Shown piece by piece: positions 1 through 5,725 of a DNA stretch of 5,725 nt. The position numbers and the translations under genes are program-made. The notes under the pieces were generated by a model. The model did no database searches, was not told where the DNA came from, and worked only from the letters and a program-made list of their open reading frames with translations. This stretch comes from Gemmatimonadota bacterium (lineage in GTDB: Bacteria; Latescibacterota; UBA2968; UBA8231), in the NCBI GenBank assembly GCA_018673255.1, contig JABHDC010000033.1, forward strand, positions 1-5,725. The letters are read 5' to 3'. Numbering within the stretch: position 1 is the stretch's first letter; each line of letters begins with the position of its first letter.

Positions 1-371
1 CCGAAGGTGCCGACACGGCCATTGCACCAGGGCTGCTCAGCGAGCCACTCCACCGAGTCGTAGCCGTCCTCGGCATCCCCTGTGTCTTCAACTGTGAAGG
101 GAACGAAATCACCCTCGGAGGCATAACGACCCCGACTGTCCTGCGTCACCACGGCATACCCGGCACGAACATAACGCTCGTAGCCGGCTTCGGGTTTGCG
201 ATAGGGTGTGCGCAACAGGAGCCCGGGGACCGGTCCGGTGGTGTCGGGCCGGAAGATGGTGCAGGCCAGGTTCACCCCGTCGCGCATGGGCACCATGACG
301 TCTTTGTCGACGAGAATCCCGAGAGCGCCAGACTCAGTTGTGCCGGCGCTGGTCTCACGTGGTGGCGTCAT
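1..371 (-). CDS. CocE/NonD family (S15-type) hydrolase, N-terminal part, truncated by window edge
   Basis: The 123 visible residues match the N-terminal part of the alpha/beta-hydrolase core of CocE/NonD hydrolases (X-Pro dipeptidyl-peptidase S15 family), which cleave ester or amide bonds in substrates such as acyl esters or peptides. Seen in order: an opening strand with VMVPMRDGVNLACTIFRP (about residues 28-45), LLLRTPYRK, GYAVVTQDSRGRYASEG (the oxyanion-hole region), and DGYDSVEWLAEQPWCNGRVG, which in this family runs directly into the nucleophile motif GxSxxG. The visible part stops at GTFG, so the catalytic Ser, Asp and His and the C-terminal jelly-roll domain lie outside the window. No signal peptide is evident, so it is probably cytoplasmic. 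The ATG at 369-371 is supported by an AGGAG six bases upstream. The gene is transcribed away from the decarboxylase cluster. The family is well supported; the substrate cannot be inferred. Confidence 0.88.
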   Translation of the reverse strand, partial: MTPPRETSAGTTESGALGILVDKDVMVPMRDGVNLACTIFRPDTTGPVPGLLLRTPYRKPEAGYERYVRAGYAVVTQDSRGRYASEGDFVPFTVEDTGDAEDGYDSVEWLAEQPWCNGRVGTF

Positions 372-377
372 CTCTCA

Positions 378-382
378 CTCCT
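378..382 (-). promoter_or_regulatory. Ribosome binding site of the CocE-type hydrolase
   Basis: Read on the minus strand this is AGGAG, followed by a six-base spacer and then ATG. It is a near-ideal Shine-Dalgarno site and fixes the start codon of the leftward hydrolase gene. Confidence 0.75.
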
Positions 383-545
383 GCCCAGTGGGCGTTTCTG
401 TCGTCGGCTCGGTGGGGTAGGATCCTGCGATGGCCCCATCTTCCACCCCGGCCCGTGCCACGCAATCGTCTAGATGATGCGGCCCAGGCTTGGGATCAAG
501 TACGGCAAACCTACCGGCACCCTTCCACGGACTCAACCTGCTGCC

Positions 546-574
546 TTGAGCCCCTGTTGCCACCTGCCTAGTTT
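546..574 (+). promoter_or_regulatory. Possible sigma-70-like promoter for the decarboxylase cluster
   Basis: TTGAGC at 546-551 (matches TTGACA at four of six bases) and TAGTTT at 569-574 (matches TATAAT at three of six) are separated by exactly 17 bases. Transcription would begin near 581, about 46 bases before the proposed TTG start. The match is modest and this sequence is GC-rich, so it is only a candidate. The repeated word TGCCACCTGCC fills the end of the spacer. Confidence 0.25.
558..568. repeat. Copy 1 of an 11-base word shared by two intergenic regions
   Basis: TGCCACCTGCC occurs here, about 60 bases before the decarboxylase start, and again at 2460-2470 before the oxidoreductase. 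Both copies are outside genes and in the same orientation relative to the downstream gene. It could be an operator half-site or chance similarity in GC-rich DNA. Confidence 0.35.
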
Positions 575-626
575 CGCAGCCAGAACCTGTCATCGTGCCA
601 CCCACTTCACCCGCCGGGCCGTCCGC

Positions 627-2444
627 TTGAAGAATCTGCGCACCTTCCTTGATGTGTTGCGTCGCGAAGGCGAGATCGTCGACATCGAGGCACCCGTCAG
701 CGCCGACCTCGAGATCGCCGAGATTCACCGCCGTGTGGTGGCCAGCGGCGGCCCTGCCCTGTTGTTCCGGAATGTGGAGGGTGCCGACTTCCCCTGCGTC
801 ACGAATCTGTTCGGCACACCCAAACGAGTCGATCTGGCCTTCGGTCCGCGACCCGGGGCCTTCATCAAGGAACTGGTCGAACTGGCCCAGGAACTGCCCC
901 GCATGTCACCAGGTGCAATGTGGGGACATCGCTCACTGGCACGCGAGGCGCTGCGGGTGGGGATGAAGAAGGTGTCCAGAGCCCCCATTACCGCCCATCG
1001 GCAGCAGCCCGTTGAACTGGAACGTCTGCCCCTGTTGAAGACGTGGCCCGAGGATGGCGGCCACTTCATCACGCTGCCCCTCGTCTACACCGAGCATCCC
1101 AACACGGGGCATCACAATCTGGGCATGTATCGCATTCAGCGATTCGATCAATCCACCACGGGCGTGCACTGGCAGATCCAGAAGGGCGGTGGCTTCCACT
1201 ATCACGTCGCCGAAGCACAGGATCGTCCACTTCCCGTCACCATCTTCGTTGGCGGTCCACCGGCGTTGATTCTGGCCGCCATTGGCCCGCTCCCTGAAGA
1301 CATGCCGGAGCTGATCCTGGCCTCCTTGTTACAGGGAGAGCGTCTGCGACGCACATCATCTCCATCCGGCCATCCGCATCCGTTGATCGCCGAAGCGGAG
1401 TTTGCAATCCAGGGACACGTTCCACCGCATCGGCGGCATCCGGAAGGCCCCTTCGGCGATCACTATGGCTACTACTCACTGGAGCACGACTATCCATTGC
1501 TCCAGGTGGATGACATCTTCCACCGACCCGATGCGATCTTCCCGGCCACCGTCGTGGGCAAACCACCGCAGGAGGATCTGTATCTGGGGGACTACATCCA
1601 GAAGCTGATGGCCCCGCTGAGCCGGTTGGTCATGCCATCGATCCACTCGATCTGGAGTTATGCCGAGACGGGATATCACAGCCTCTCGTCGATCGTCGTG
1701 CAGGAGCGGTATCCACGCGAGGCCATGAAGTTTGCCTTCCGTATTCTCGGTGAGGATGGGGGGCAACTGAACCTGACGAAATTCCTCATCGTCTACGACG
1801 ATCCCGGTCTGGATCAGAATGACATTCGGCAGGTCCTGGAATACGTCCTGGCTCGCTGCCACTTCGAGACGGACCTGCTCCTGCTGGCCAATCTCGCCAT
1901 GGACTCACTGGACTATGCTGGACCGGCAATCAATGAAGGAAGCAAGGGCATTCTGCTGGGCGTCGGGGATCCGTGGCGTGAATTGCCCCGCGAATTTCGT
2001 GGCCAGCTACCCGGTGGGATCAGACAGGCAGAGGCCTTCTGCGGCGGTGTCCTGGCCGTGTCCGGTCCGGCCTATTCAGACGACGAAGCCTTTGGTGCCC
2101 ACCTTGCCTCTGACCCGGCCATCGCTGACTGGCCTCTCGTCTTCCTCGTGGACGATGCCGGCGTGGTCGAACGTCAGGTCACCTTCCTGTGGTCGACCTT
2201 CACGCGCTTCGAACCGGCCGCCGATGTACATGCTGCCAGCAGCCGCATCCACCGCCACCACGAGATGCTGGAAGGGCCCATCGTCCTCGACTGCCGCACC
2301 AAGCCCGGGTATCCGGATGAATTAGTCGCCGACCCCGACACGGTGAAGAAGGTCAGCCGCCGCTGGAAAGAGTACTTTCCGCAAGGTGGCATCGAGGGAG
2401 ACGAAGATCCCTATGGTTACGCCGGCTTCCTGCGCCTGCCCTGA
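627..2444 (+). CDS. UbiD family prenylated-FMN-dependent decarboxylase, long (about 605-residue) form
   Basis: UbiD-family enzymes use prenylated FMN (made by UbiX) and a metal ion for reversible decarboxylation of aromatic or alpha,beta-unsaturated acids, in the cytoplasm. By eye the protein aligns with E. coli UbiD almost throughout: GGPALLF and NLFGTPKRV near the N-terminus, LPLLKTWPEDGG, NLGMYR (N164, matching the Mn ligand N172 of UbiD), E228 (matching E238), and EGPFGD with E273 and D278 (matching the catalytic acid D287). Lys186 sits where UbiD has prFMN-contacting Arg194. E. coli UbiD has 497 residues; this form continues after GSKGILLG with about 100 more, including FTRFEPAADVH and KPGYPDELVADP, as in long UbiD homologues often annotated as menaquinone-biosynthesis decarboxylases. 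I chose TTG 627 because it gives a family-like start, MKNLRTFLD; an ATG at 474 would add 51 unrelated residues. Neither start has a clear ribosome binding site. Family certain; substrate unknown; no ubiX or mqn gene in the window. Confidence 0.93.
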   Translation: MKNLRTFLDVLRREGEIVDIEAPVSADLEIAEIHRRVVASGGPALLFRNVEGADFPCVTNLFGTPKRVDLAFGPRPGAFIKELVELAQELPRMSPGAMWGHRSLAREALRVGMKKVSRAPITAHRQQPVELERLPLLKTWPEDGGHFITLPLVYTEHPNTGHHNLGMYRIQRFDQSTTGVHWQIQKGGGFHYHVAEAQDRPLPVTIFVGGPPALILAAIGPLPEDMPELILASLLQGERLRRTSSPSGHPHPLIAEAEFAIQGHVPPHRRHPEGPFGDHYGYYSLEHDYPLLQVDDIFHRPDAIFPATVVGKPPQEDLYLGDYIQKLMAPLSRLVMPSIHSIWSYAETGYHSLSSIVVQERYPREAMKFAFRILGEDGGQLNLTKFLIVYDDPGLDQNDIRQVLEYVLARCHFETDLLLLANLAMDSLDYAGPAINEGSKGILLGVGDPWRELPREFRGQLPGGIRQAEAFCGGVLAVSGPAYSDDEAFGAHLASDPAIADWPLVFLVDDAGVVERQVTFLWSTFTRFEPAADVHAASSRIHRHHEMLEGPIVLDCRTKPGYPDELVADPDTVKKVSRRWKEYFPQGGIEGDEDPYGYAGFLRLP

Positions 2445-2454
2445 GTCGACATTC

Positions 2455-2470
2455 GCCCGTGCCACCTGCC
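2455..2470. repeat. Composite repeat: two overlapping 11-base words also found in the divergent promoter region
   Basis: GCCCGTGCCACCTGCC in the 60-base gap before the oxidoreductase is the fusion of GCCCGTGCCAC (also at 451-461) and TGCCACCTGCC (also at 558-568). The core CGTGCCAC appears a third time in non-coding DNA at 595-602. The gap holds no obvious terminator hairpin. TCGACA at 2446-2451 resembles a -35 box, but no good -10 follows. Confidence 0.35.
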
Positions 2471-2495
2471 AACCTCGTACCCTGTGTCCAGTGAC

Positions 2496-2499
2496 GGAG
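2496..2499 (+). promoter_or_regulatory. Ribosome binding site that decides the oxidoreductase start
   Basis: GGAG lies five bases before the ATG at 2505. The alternative in-frame GTG at 2484 would place this site inside the gene and would add seven residues ahead of the usual N-terminus of the family. Confidence 0.7.
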
Positions 2500-2504
2500 T
2501 TATC

Positions 2505-3512
2505 ATGCCCGATCGCCTGAATGTGGCCGTCATCGGCTGCGGCGGCCACGCCCAGCATCACTTCCGCATGATTGGGGCTGAACCGCGTCTGCATCTGACC
2601 GCGCTGTGCGAACTGGATCCGACACGACTGGAGGCGGCGGCCGAGACGCACGGCCCTGTGCGAACCTTCGACGACTATCGCCGCCTTCTGGACGAGGTCA
2701 GTGATCTGCATGTCGTGCATGTGACCACGATGCCCGGCCACCTCGTCGACATCGTGCTGGATTGCCTCGATCGCGGCCTGCACGTGCACGTCGAAAAGCC
2801 ACCCGGCATGAGTTCCAACGATACGCAGCGGATGGCCGACGCAGCCGCGCGGAGCACCGGCAAGGCTATCGTCTCCTTCAACAGACGGTACATGCCGCAG
2901 ATCCTGGCCGTGCGTCGACTGGCTCAATCGGCCGGTGGTGCGGTGCACGTTTCCGGCACGTACAACAAACCGCTGACCACGCTCGGTACACCGGCCATGG
3001 CCGGCATCACGCCGGATCCCGTCGTCTGCGACGCCCTGCATCACGTGGACCTGATTCGCTGGCTCGCCGGTGACGGCGACACGGCAGCTCGTCCGGTAGA
3101 GGTGCATTCGATCGTTGCCGATGGCCCCCGTGATGGCAGCCATCGGCACAACGCGATCGTCCGATTCGAAGGCGGCGCCATCGGACAATTCAGCAGCCAC
3201 TATGGTGTCGGCGCGCGTATCCAACAAGCCGAAGTGCATGCAGAGGATCTGTCCGCGTATCTGGATCTGTCAGGCACACCGCGTGTCGAGTTGTTCCAGG
3301 CCGAGTCGCAGCCTCAGGGAACGACCCAGACACGTCCCGACCCACCCCGGCTGGATCTGGATGCAGTCGGTGGCGAACACTTCGACGAGGTGCAACACTT
3401 CACCGACTGCATCTTCGAAGACCGCCAACCGTGGTCGACCCTGGGTGATGCTGTTCACAGCATGCGCCTGGCCGAGGCCATCCGCTCAGGCCATCAGGGC
3501 GCCCTGTCATGA
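2505..3512 (+). CDS. Gfo/Idh/MocA family NAD(P)-dependent oxidoreductase
   Basis: This 335-residue cytoplasmic dehydrogenase belongs to a family that oxidises or reduces sugar, inositol or amino-sugar hydroxyl groups with NAD(P). The N-terminal Rossmann fold begins at once with NVAVIGCGGHA (glycine motif residues 11-16), followed by the second strand ALCELDPTRLE, whose acidic residue suggests a preference for NAD. The hallmark EKP motif is E97-K98-P99, in HVHVEKPPG, with Lys98 the expected catalytic residue. The C-terminal alpha/beta domain holds VCDALHHVDLIRWLAG, where D176 and H180 match the family's catalytic D-x-x-x-H. The tail, HFTDCIFEDRQPWSTLGDAVHSMRLAEAI, is typical, and length is normal (about 330-380). 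The gene begins 60 bases after the decarboxylase and its stop codon overlaps the next start as ATGA, so it is translationally coupled to the TIM-barrel gene. Substrate cannot be read from sequence. Confidence 0.93.
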   Translation: MPDRLNVAVIGCGGHAQHHFRMIGAEPRLHLTALCELDPTRLEAAAETHGPVRTFDDYRRLLDEVSDLHVVHVTTMPGHLVDIVLDCLDRGLHVHVEKPPGMSSNDTQRMADAAARSTGKAIVSFNRRYMPQILAVRRLAQSAGGAVHVSGTYNKPLTTLGTPAMAGITPDPVVCDALHHVDLIRWLAGDGDTAARPVEVHSIVADGPRDGSHRHNAIVRFEGGAIGQFSSHYGVGARIQQAEVHAEDLSAYLDLSGTPRVELFQAESQPQGTTQTRPDPPRLDLDAVGGEHFDEVQHFTDCIFEDRQPWSTLGDAVHSMRLAEAIRSGHQGALS

Positions 3513-4360
3513 AGCTGTCTCTGTCAGTTCGCGTGGCGGAGAGTTTCCGCGACAAGCGGGTGGCGACAATGGAGTTGGAAGAGCTGGCAACGCTGGCCGC
3601 CGAGTGCGGTTACGATGCAGTGTGTCTGCGTGCCTCCCAGGTTGGCATCGATTCCACCAAGGAAGAGATCCGCGCCGCGGCAAAGATTCTCGACCAGCAC
3701 CAGCTGACCGCATCGATGGTGACGGGCGATTTCGCCATCCCCGAGAACTCGGCAGAGGGGCCGGCGGCCTTACGCAACATCACGCCCTACCTCGATCTGG
3801 CCGAGTCGCTGGACTGCGAGCTCTTGCGGATCTCGATGAGAACACCTGACGATCTGGAGTATGCGCGGTATGCGGCCGACGAGGCCTCGGAACGTGGAAT
3901 CCGTCTGGCGCATCAGTGTCACACCCAATCCTTGTTCGAAACCATTGACGAGACACTGGAAGTCCTGCGCAGCATTGGCCATCAGAATTTTGGCCTCATC
4001 TACGAGCCGGCAAACCTGGAGCTGTGCGGCCAGGAGGTGGCCGGCGCAACGATCGAGGCGTTGGCTCCGTGGATCTTCAATGTGTACGTACAGAATCAGC
4101 GCCTGAACCCGAATGGCGCTGACCAGGTCACGACCTGGTGCCGGGGTGGTGTTCGATTCGATCAGATTCCGTTGTGGGAGCCGAATGGCTTGAACTTCGA
4201 ACGGATCATTGCCGATCTGGCCGAGGTCGGCTACGACAGCTGGGTTACGGTGCATCAAGCCTCGGCCGGTCTCGGCGGCGGCGTAACCGCCACCCGCAGA
4301 TCAGCGGAATTCCTTCGTACAACAGGTCCTTTCGACACACGGAGTTCGACCGATGGCTGA
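3509..4360 (+). CDS. Sugar phosphate isomerase/epimerase-like TIM-barrel protein with an atypical metal site
   Basis: This 283-residue protein has the layout of the xylose isomerase-like / AP endonuclease 2 TIM-barrel family (IolE, hydroxypyruvate isomerase and sugar epimerases): ELATLAAECGYDAVCLR near the start, NITPYLDLAESLDCELLRI (about 90-108), GIRLAHQCH (130-138), GLIYEPANLELCG (162-174), NVYVQNQ (191-197) and GYDSWVTVHQ (241-250). Family members usually place Glu, Asp, His and Glu metal ligands on these strands. By eye the equivalents here are Gln136, Glu166, Tyr193 and His249, so a standard metal site appears absent or rebuilt. No signal peptide is seen. It starts in the ATGA overlap with the oxidoreductase stop, with only a weak AGGG nine bases upstream, so it probably relies on translational coupling. 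Such barrels commonly pair with Gfo/Idh/MocA enzymes in sugar, inositol or C-glycoside breakdown. Fold likely; reaction unknown. Confidence 0.85.
   Translation: MKLSLSVRVAESFRDKRVATMELEELATLAAECGYDAVCLRASQVGIDSTKEEIRAAAKILDQHQLTASMVTGDFAIPENSAEGPAALRNITPYLDLAESLDCELLRISMRTPDDLEYARYAADEASERGIRLAHQCHTQSLFETIDETLEVLRSIGHQNFGLIYEPANLELCGQEVAGATIEALAPWIFNVYVQNQRLNPNGADQVTTWCRGGVRFDQIPLWEPNGLNFERIIADLAEVGYDSWVTVHQASAGLGGGVTATRRSAEFLRTTGPFDTRSSTDG
4341..4344 (+). promoter_or_regulatory. Ribosome binding site of the amidase, inside the TIM-barrel gene
   Basis: GGAG with an eight-base spacer precedes the ATG at 4353. It lies within the last codons of the upstream gene and supports both the chosen start and the eight-base overlap. 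Confidence 0.65.
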
Positions 4361-5725
4361 TGACGAACTGGCCTTTGCCTCCCTTGCCTACCAGAGCCAA
4401 TTGCTGCGGCGCGGCGAGTTGTCGCCGGTGGAACTCACCGAGCTGTATCTGGATCGGATCGATGCCTACGACGAGCATCTCAATGCTTACCTGACCCTCA
4501 CCGCCGAACGCGCCATGGCCAGTGCCCGTGCCGCCGAGGCCGCGATCCATGGCGGCGACTGGCGAGGCATCCTGCACGGCATTCCACTGGCCCTGAAGGA
4601 TCTGTTTGATGTGAGGGATCTGCCGACGACGGCAGGTTCGATCATCTTCCGCGAACACATGGCAGCCCGCGATGCAACTGCAGCCCGGCGTCTCTTTGAA
4701 GCGGGGGCGATCCTGCTGGGCAAGACGCAGATGGTGGAATTCGCCTTCGGTGGCACCGGGATCAACCACCACTACGGCACACCAGTGAATCCATGGGACC
4801 TGGAGGAGCACCGCCTGCCTGGCGGCTCCAGCAGTGGATCCGGTGTTGCTGTTGCCGCCGGGCTGGCCAGTGCCGCTCTGGGCACCGACACAGGTGGTTC
4901 AGTCCGCATCCCATCGTCGATGTGCGGCCTTGTGGGCTTGAAGCCGACCTATGGTCGGGTGAGCAATGCAGGGGTCGTGCCCCTCGATACAGGTCTCGAC
5001 AGCGTGGGCCCCATGGCCCGCACCGTCGGCGATGCAGCTCTGCTGTACGACGTGATTCGCGGCCCGGACCACGAGGATGCCGCCACGCTGGATCAGCCCA
5101 TCGACGGACCCAGCGACGAGCTGGAACTGGATCTGACGGGTGTCCGGCTCTGTGTACCGCGTGAATTTTTCTGGGAGGATGTGGATGCGGAGACGGAAGC
5201 TGCCGTACGGGCCACGGCGCAGGTCTTTGCCGAACTGGGGGCCCACGTCGATGAGATCTCTCTGGAGCCCCTGGATCAGCTGGGTGAGCTGCGCGCCCGC
5301 GGTACGCTGACCAATGTGGAAACGTGCGTCCACTTCGCCACCGAACTGGACGAGCACTTCGAGGACTTTGATCCCATCGTCTCGGCTCGAATGATCGAGG
5401 GGCGTGACGTGAGTGCCGTCGACTACCTGGCACTGCAACGGGCCTGGCAGCTGCTGAGGGCTGAGGCGCAGGAGGCATTGGTGGATGTGGATGCCCTGCT
5501 GACACCGACCACTCCCTTTCCAGCCCCGACAGTTGCCGAGACAGATGACCCGGCCGGTCCGTATTGGCGGATCAATGGATTGTGCCTACGCAATACGAGC
5601 GCCGCCAACCTCCTGGGATTGTGCGCGATCTCCCTGCCGTGTGGCTTCACGCACGGTGGTCTGCCCATCGGTCTGCAGTTGATCGCCAAGCCCTGGGAGG
5701 AGGCTCGTCTGCTGCGTCTGGCCCA
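4353..5725 (+). CDS. Amidase signature family enzyme, truncated at the right edge
   Basis: The 457 visible residues form an amidase-signature hydrolase, which releases a carboxylate and ammonia or an amine from an amide. The catalytic triad is visible: Lys82 in PLALKDLFDV, the cis-Ser in RLPGGSSSGSG (Ser159 by spacing), and nucleophile Ser183 in GTDTGGSVRIPS. The 24-residue Ser-Ser gap matches GatA and other family members. Next come CGLVGLKPTYGRVS and the C-terminal signature RNTSAANLLGLCAISLPCG with GLPIGLQLI, so only a few tens of residues should be missing from the usual 460-500. It resembles GatA, but no gatB or gatC is seen and it sits in a catabolic-looking operon, so a stand-alone amidase is more likely. 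It overlaps the TIM-barrel gene by eight bases and has its own GGAG. No stop codon or signal peptide is seen. Substrate unknown. Confidence 0.92.
   Translation, partial: MADDELAFASLAYQSQLLRRGELSPVELTELYLDRIDAYDEHLNAYLTLTAERAMASARAAEAAIHGGDWRGILHGIPLALKDLFDVRDLPTTAGSIIFREHMAARDATAARRLFEAGAILLGKTQMVEFAFGGTGINHHYGTPVNPWDLEEHRLPGGSSSGSGVAVAAGLASAALGTDTGGSVRIPSSMCGLVGLKPTYGRVSNAGVVPLDTGLDSVGPMARTVGDAALLYDVIRGPDHEDAATLDQPIDGPSDELELDLTGVRLCVPREFFWEDVDAETEAAVRATAQVFAELGAHVDEISLEPLDQLGELRARGTLTNVETCVHFATELDEHFEDFDPIVSARMIEGRDVSAVDYLALQRAWQLLRAEAQEALVDVDALLTPTTPFPAPTVAETDDPAGPYWRINGLCLRNTSAANLLGLCAISLPCGFTHGGLPIGLQLIAKPWEEARLLRLA

Larger units (their letters stand above)
372..626. other. Divergent intergenic region between the hydrolase and the decarboxylase
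   Basis: These 255 bases separate two divergently oriented genes, so they should hold promoters for both. An open frame from ATG 474 runs through the right part into the decarboxylase. Its 51 extra residues are rich in Arg, Thr, Pro, Cys and His, resemble nothing in the UbiD family, and have no ribosome binding site before the ATG, so I treat this part as non-coding. A short inverted repeat CTCAA/TTGAG (532-536 and 546-550, nine-base loop) overlaps a possible promoter. Two 11-base words here (451-461 and 558-568) recur in the gap before the oxidoreductase gene. I see no convincing promoter for the leftward gene and no RNA gene or terminator. Confidence 0.6.

Noticed and set aside
532..550. 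CTCAA/TTGAG inverted repeat as a terminator
   Set aside because: The stem is only five base pairs with a nine-base loop and no T-tract; it is more likely incidental.
208..571. Two short plus-strand frames (208-420 and 338-571) over the hydrolase start and the intergenic region
   Set aside because: The first is antisense to the hydrolase, and the second has no ribosome binding site and an unlikely composition.
375..728. 117-residue minus-strand frame covering the divergent region and the decarboxylase start
   Set aside because: It has no ribosome binding site or recognisable domain, and it conflicts with the decarboxylase N-terminus at 627 onward.
2322..3239. 305-residue minus-strand open frame opposite the oxidoreductase
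   Set aside because: It lies antisense to a gene with clear Rossmann and EKP motifs, shows no recognisable domain, and long antisense frames are expected in GC-rich coding DNA.
3115..3849. 244-residue plus-strand frame spanning the oxidoreductase/TIM-barrel junction
   Set aside because: It overlaps two well-supported genes in another frame and has no family signature.
4762..5505. 247-residue minus-strand open frame rich in Arg, Pro and His
   Set aside because: It is antisense to the amidase. Its composition is that of a shadow frame with GC-rich codons, and no domain or ribosome binding site is seen.
4353..5725. Assignment of the amidase as GatA of the tRNA amidotransferase
   Set aside because: The signature motifs are shared by the whole amidase family. 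No gatB or gatC is adjacent, and the overlap with sugar-type enzymes points to a stand-alone amidase.
1..5725. CRISPR arrays, tRNA or rRNA genes, transposases or attachment sites
   Set aside because: No regularly spaced repeats, RNA gene signatures, terminal inverted repeats or transposase motifs were seen on either strand.

Overview
This is a GC-rich bacterial window (about 60% GC or more by eye) with dense protein coding and little non-coding DNA. It looks like one accessory, probably catabolic, gene cluster. No 16S or ribosomal marker is present, so the organism cannot be named. The mix of a long UbiD-type decarboxylase, a Gfo/Idh/MocA oxidoreductase, a sugar-isomerase-like TIM barrel, a stand-alone amidase and a CocE-type hydrolase is reminiscent of environmental bacteria such as Planctomycetes, Chloroflexi or Latescibacteria-type lineages. 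That is an impression only.

Layout. Positions 1-371 (minus strand) hold the N-terminal 123 residues of a CocE/NonD (X-Pro dipeptidyl-peptidase, S15-type) hydrolase that runs off the left edge. Positions 372-626 are a divergent intergenic region that should carry the promoters for both directions. To its right, four plus-strand genes run to the right edge: a 605-residue UbiD-family decarboxylase (627-2444, probable TTG start), a Gfo/Idh/MocA oxidoreductase (2505-3512), a sugar phosphate isomerase/epimerase-like TIM-barrel protein (3509-4360) and an amidase-signature enzyme (4353 to past 5725).

The last three genes overlap by 4 and 8 bases and are almost certainly co-translated. The decarboxylase lies 60 bases upstream and is probably in the same transcription unit, although that gap may hold its own signal. 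An 11-base word is shared between this gap and the divergent promoter region.

How the genes could work together (inference): the oxidoreductase would oxidise a sugar- or polyol-like hydroxyl, the TIM-barrel protein would isomerise or eliminate on the resulting keto compound, the amidase would cleave an amide, and the prenylated-FMN decarboxylase would remove a carboxyl group from an aromatic or unsaturated acid. No regulator, transporter, UbiX flavin prenyltransferase or menaquinone (mqn) gene is visible, so the substrate stays unknown. The most unusual protein is the TIM barrel: by eye, none of its four usual metal-ligand positions carries the standard residue. The decarboxylase also has Lys where E. 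coli UbiD has a conserved prFMN-contacting Arg.
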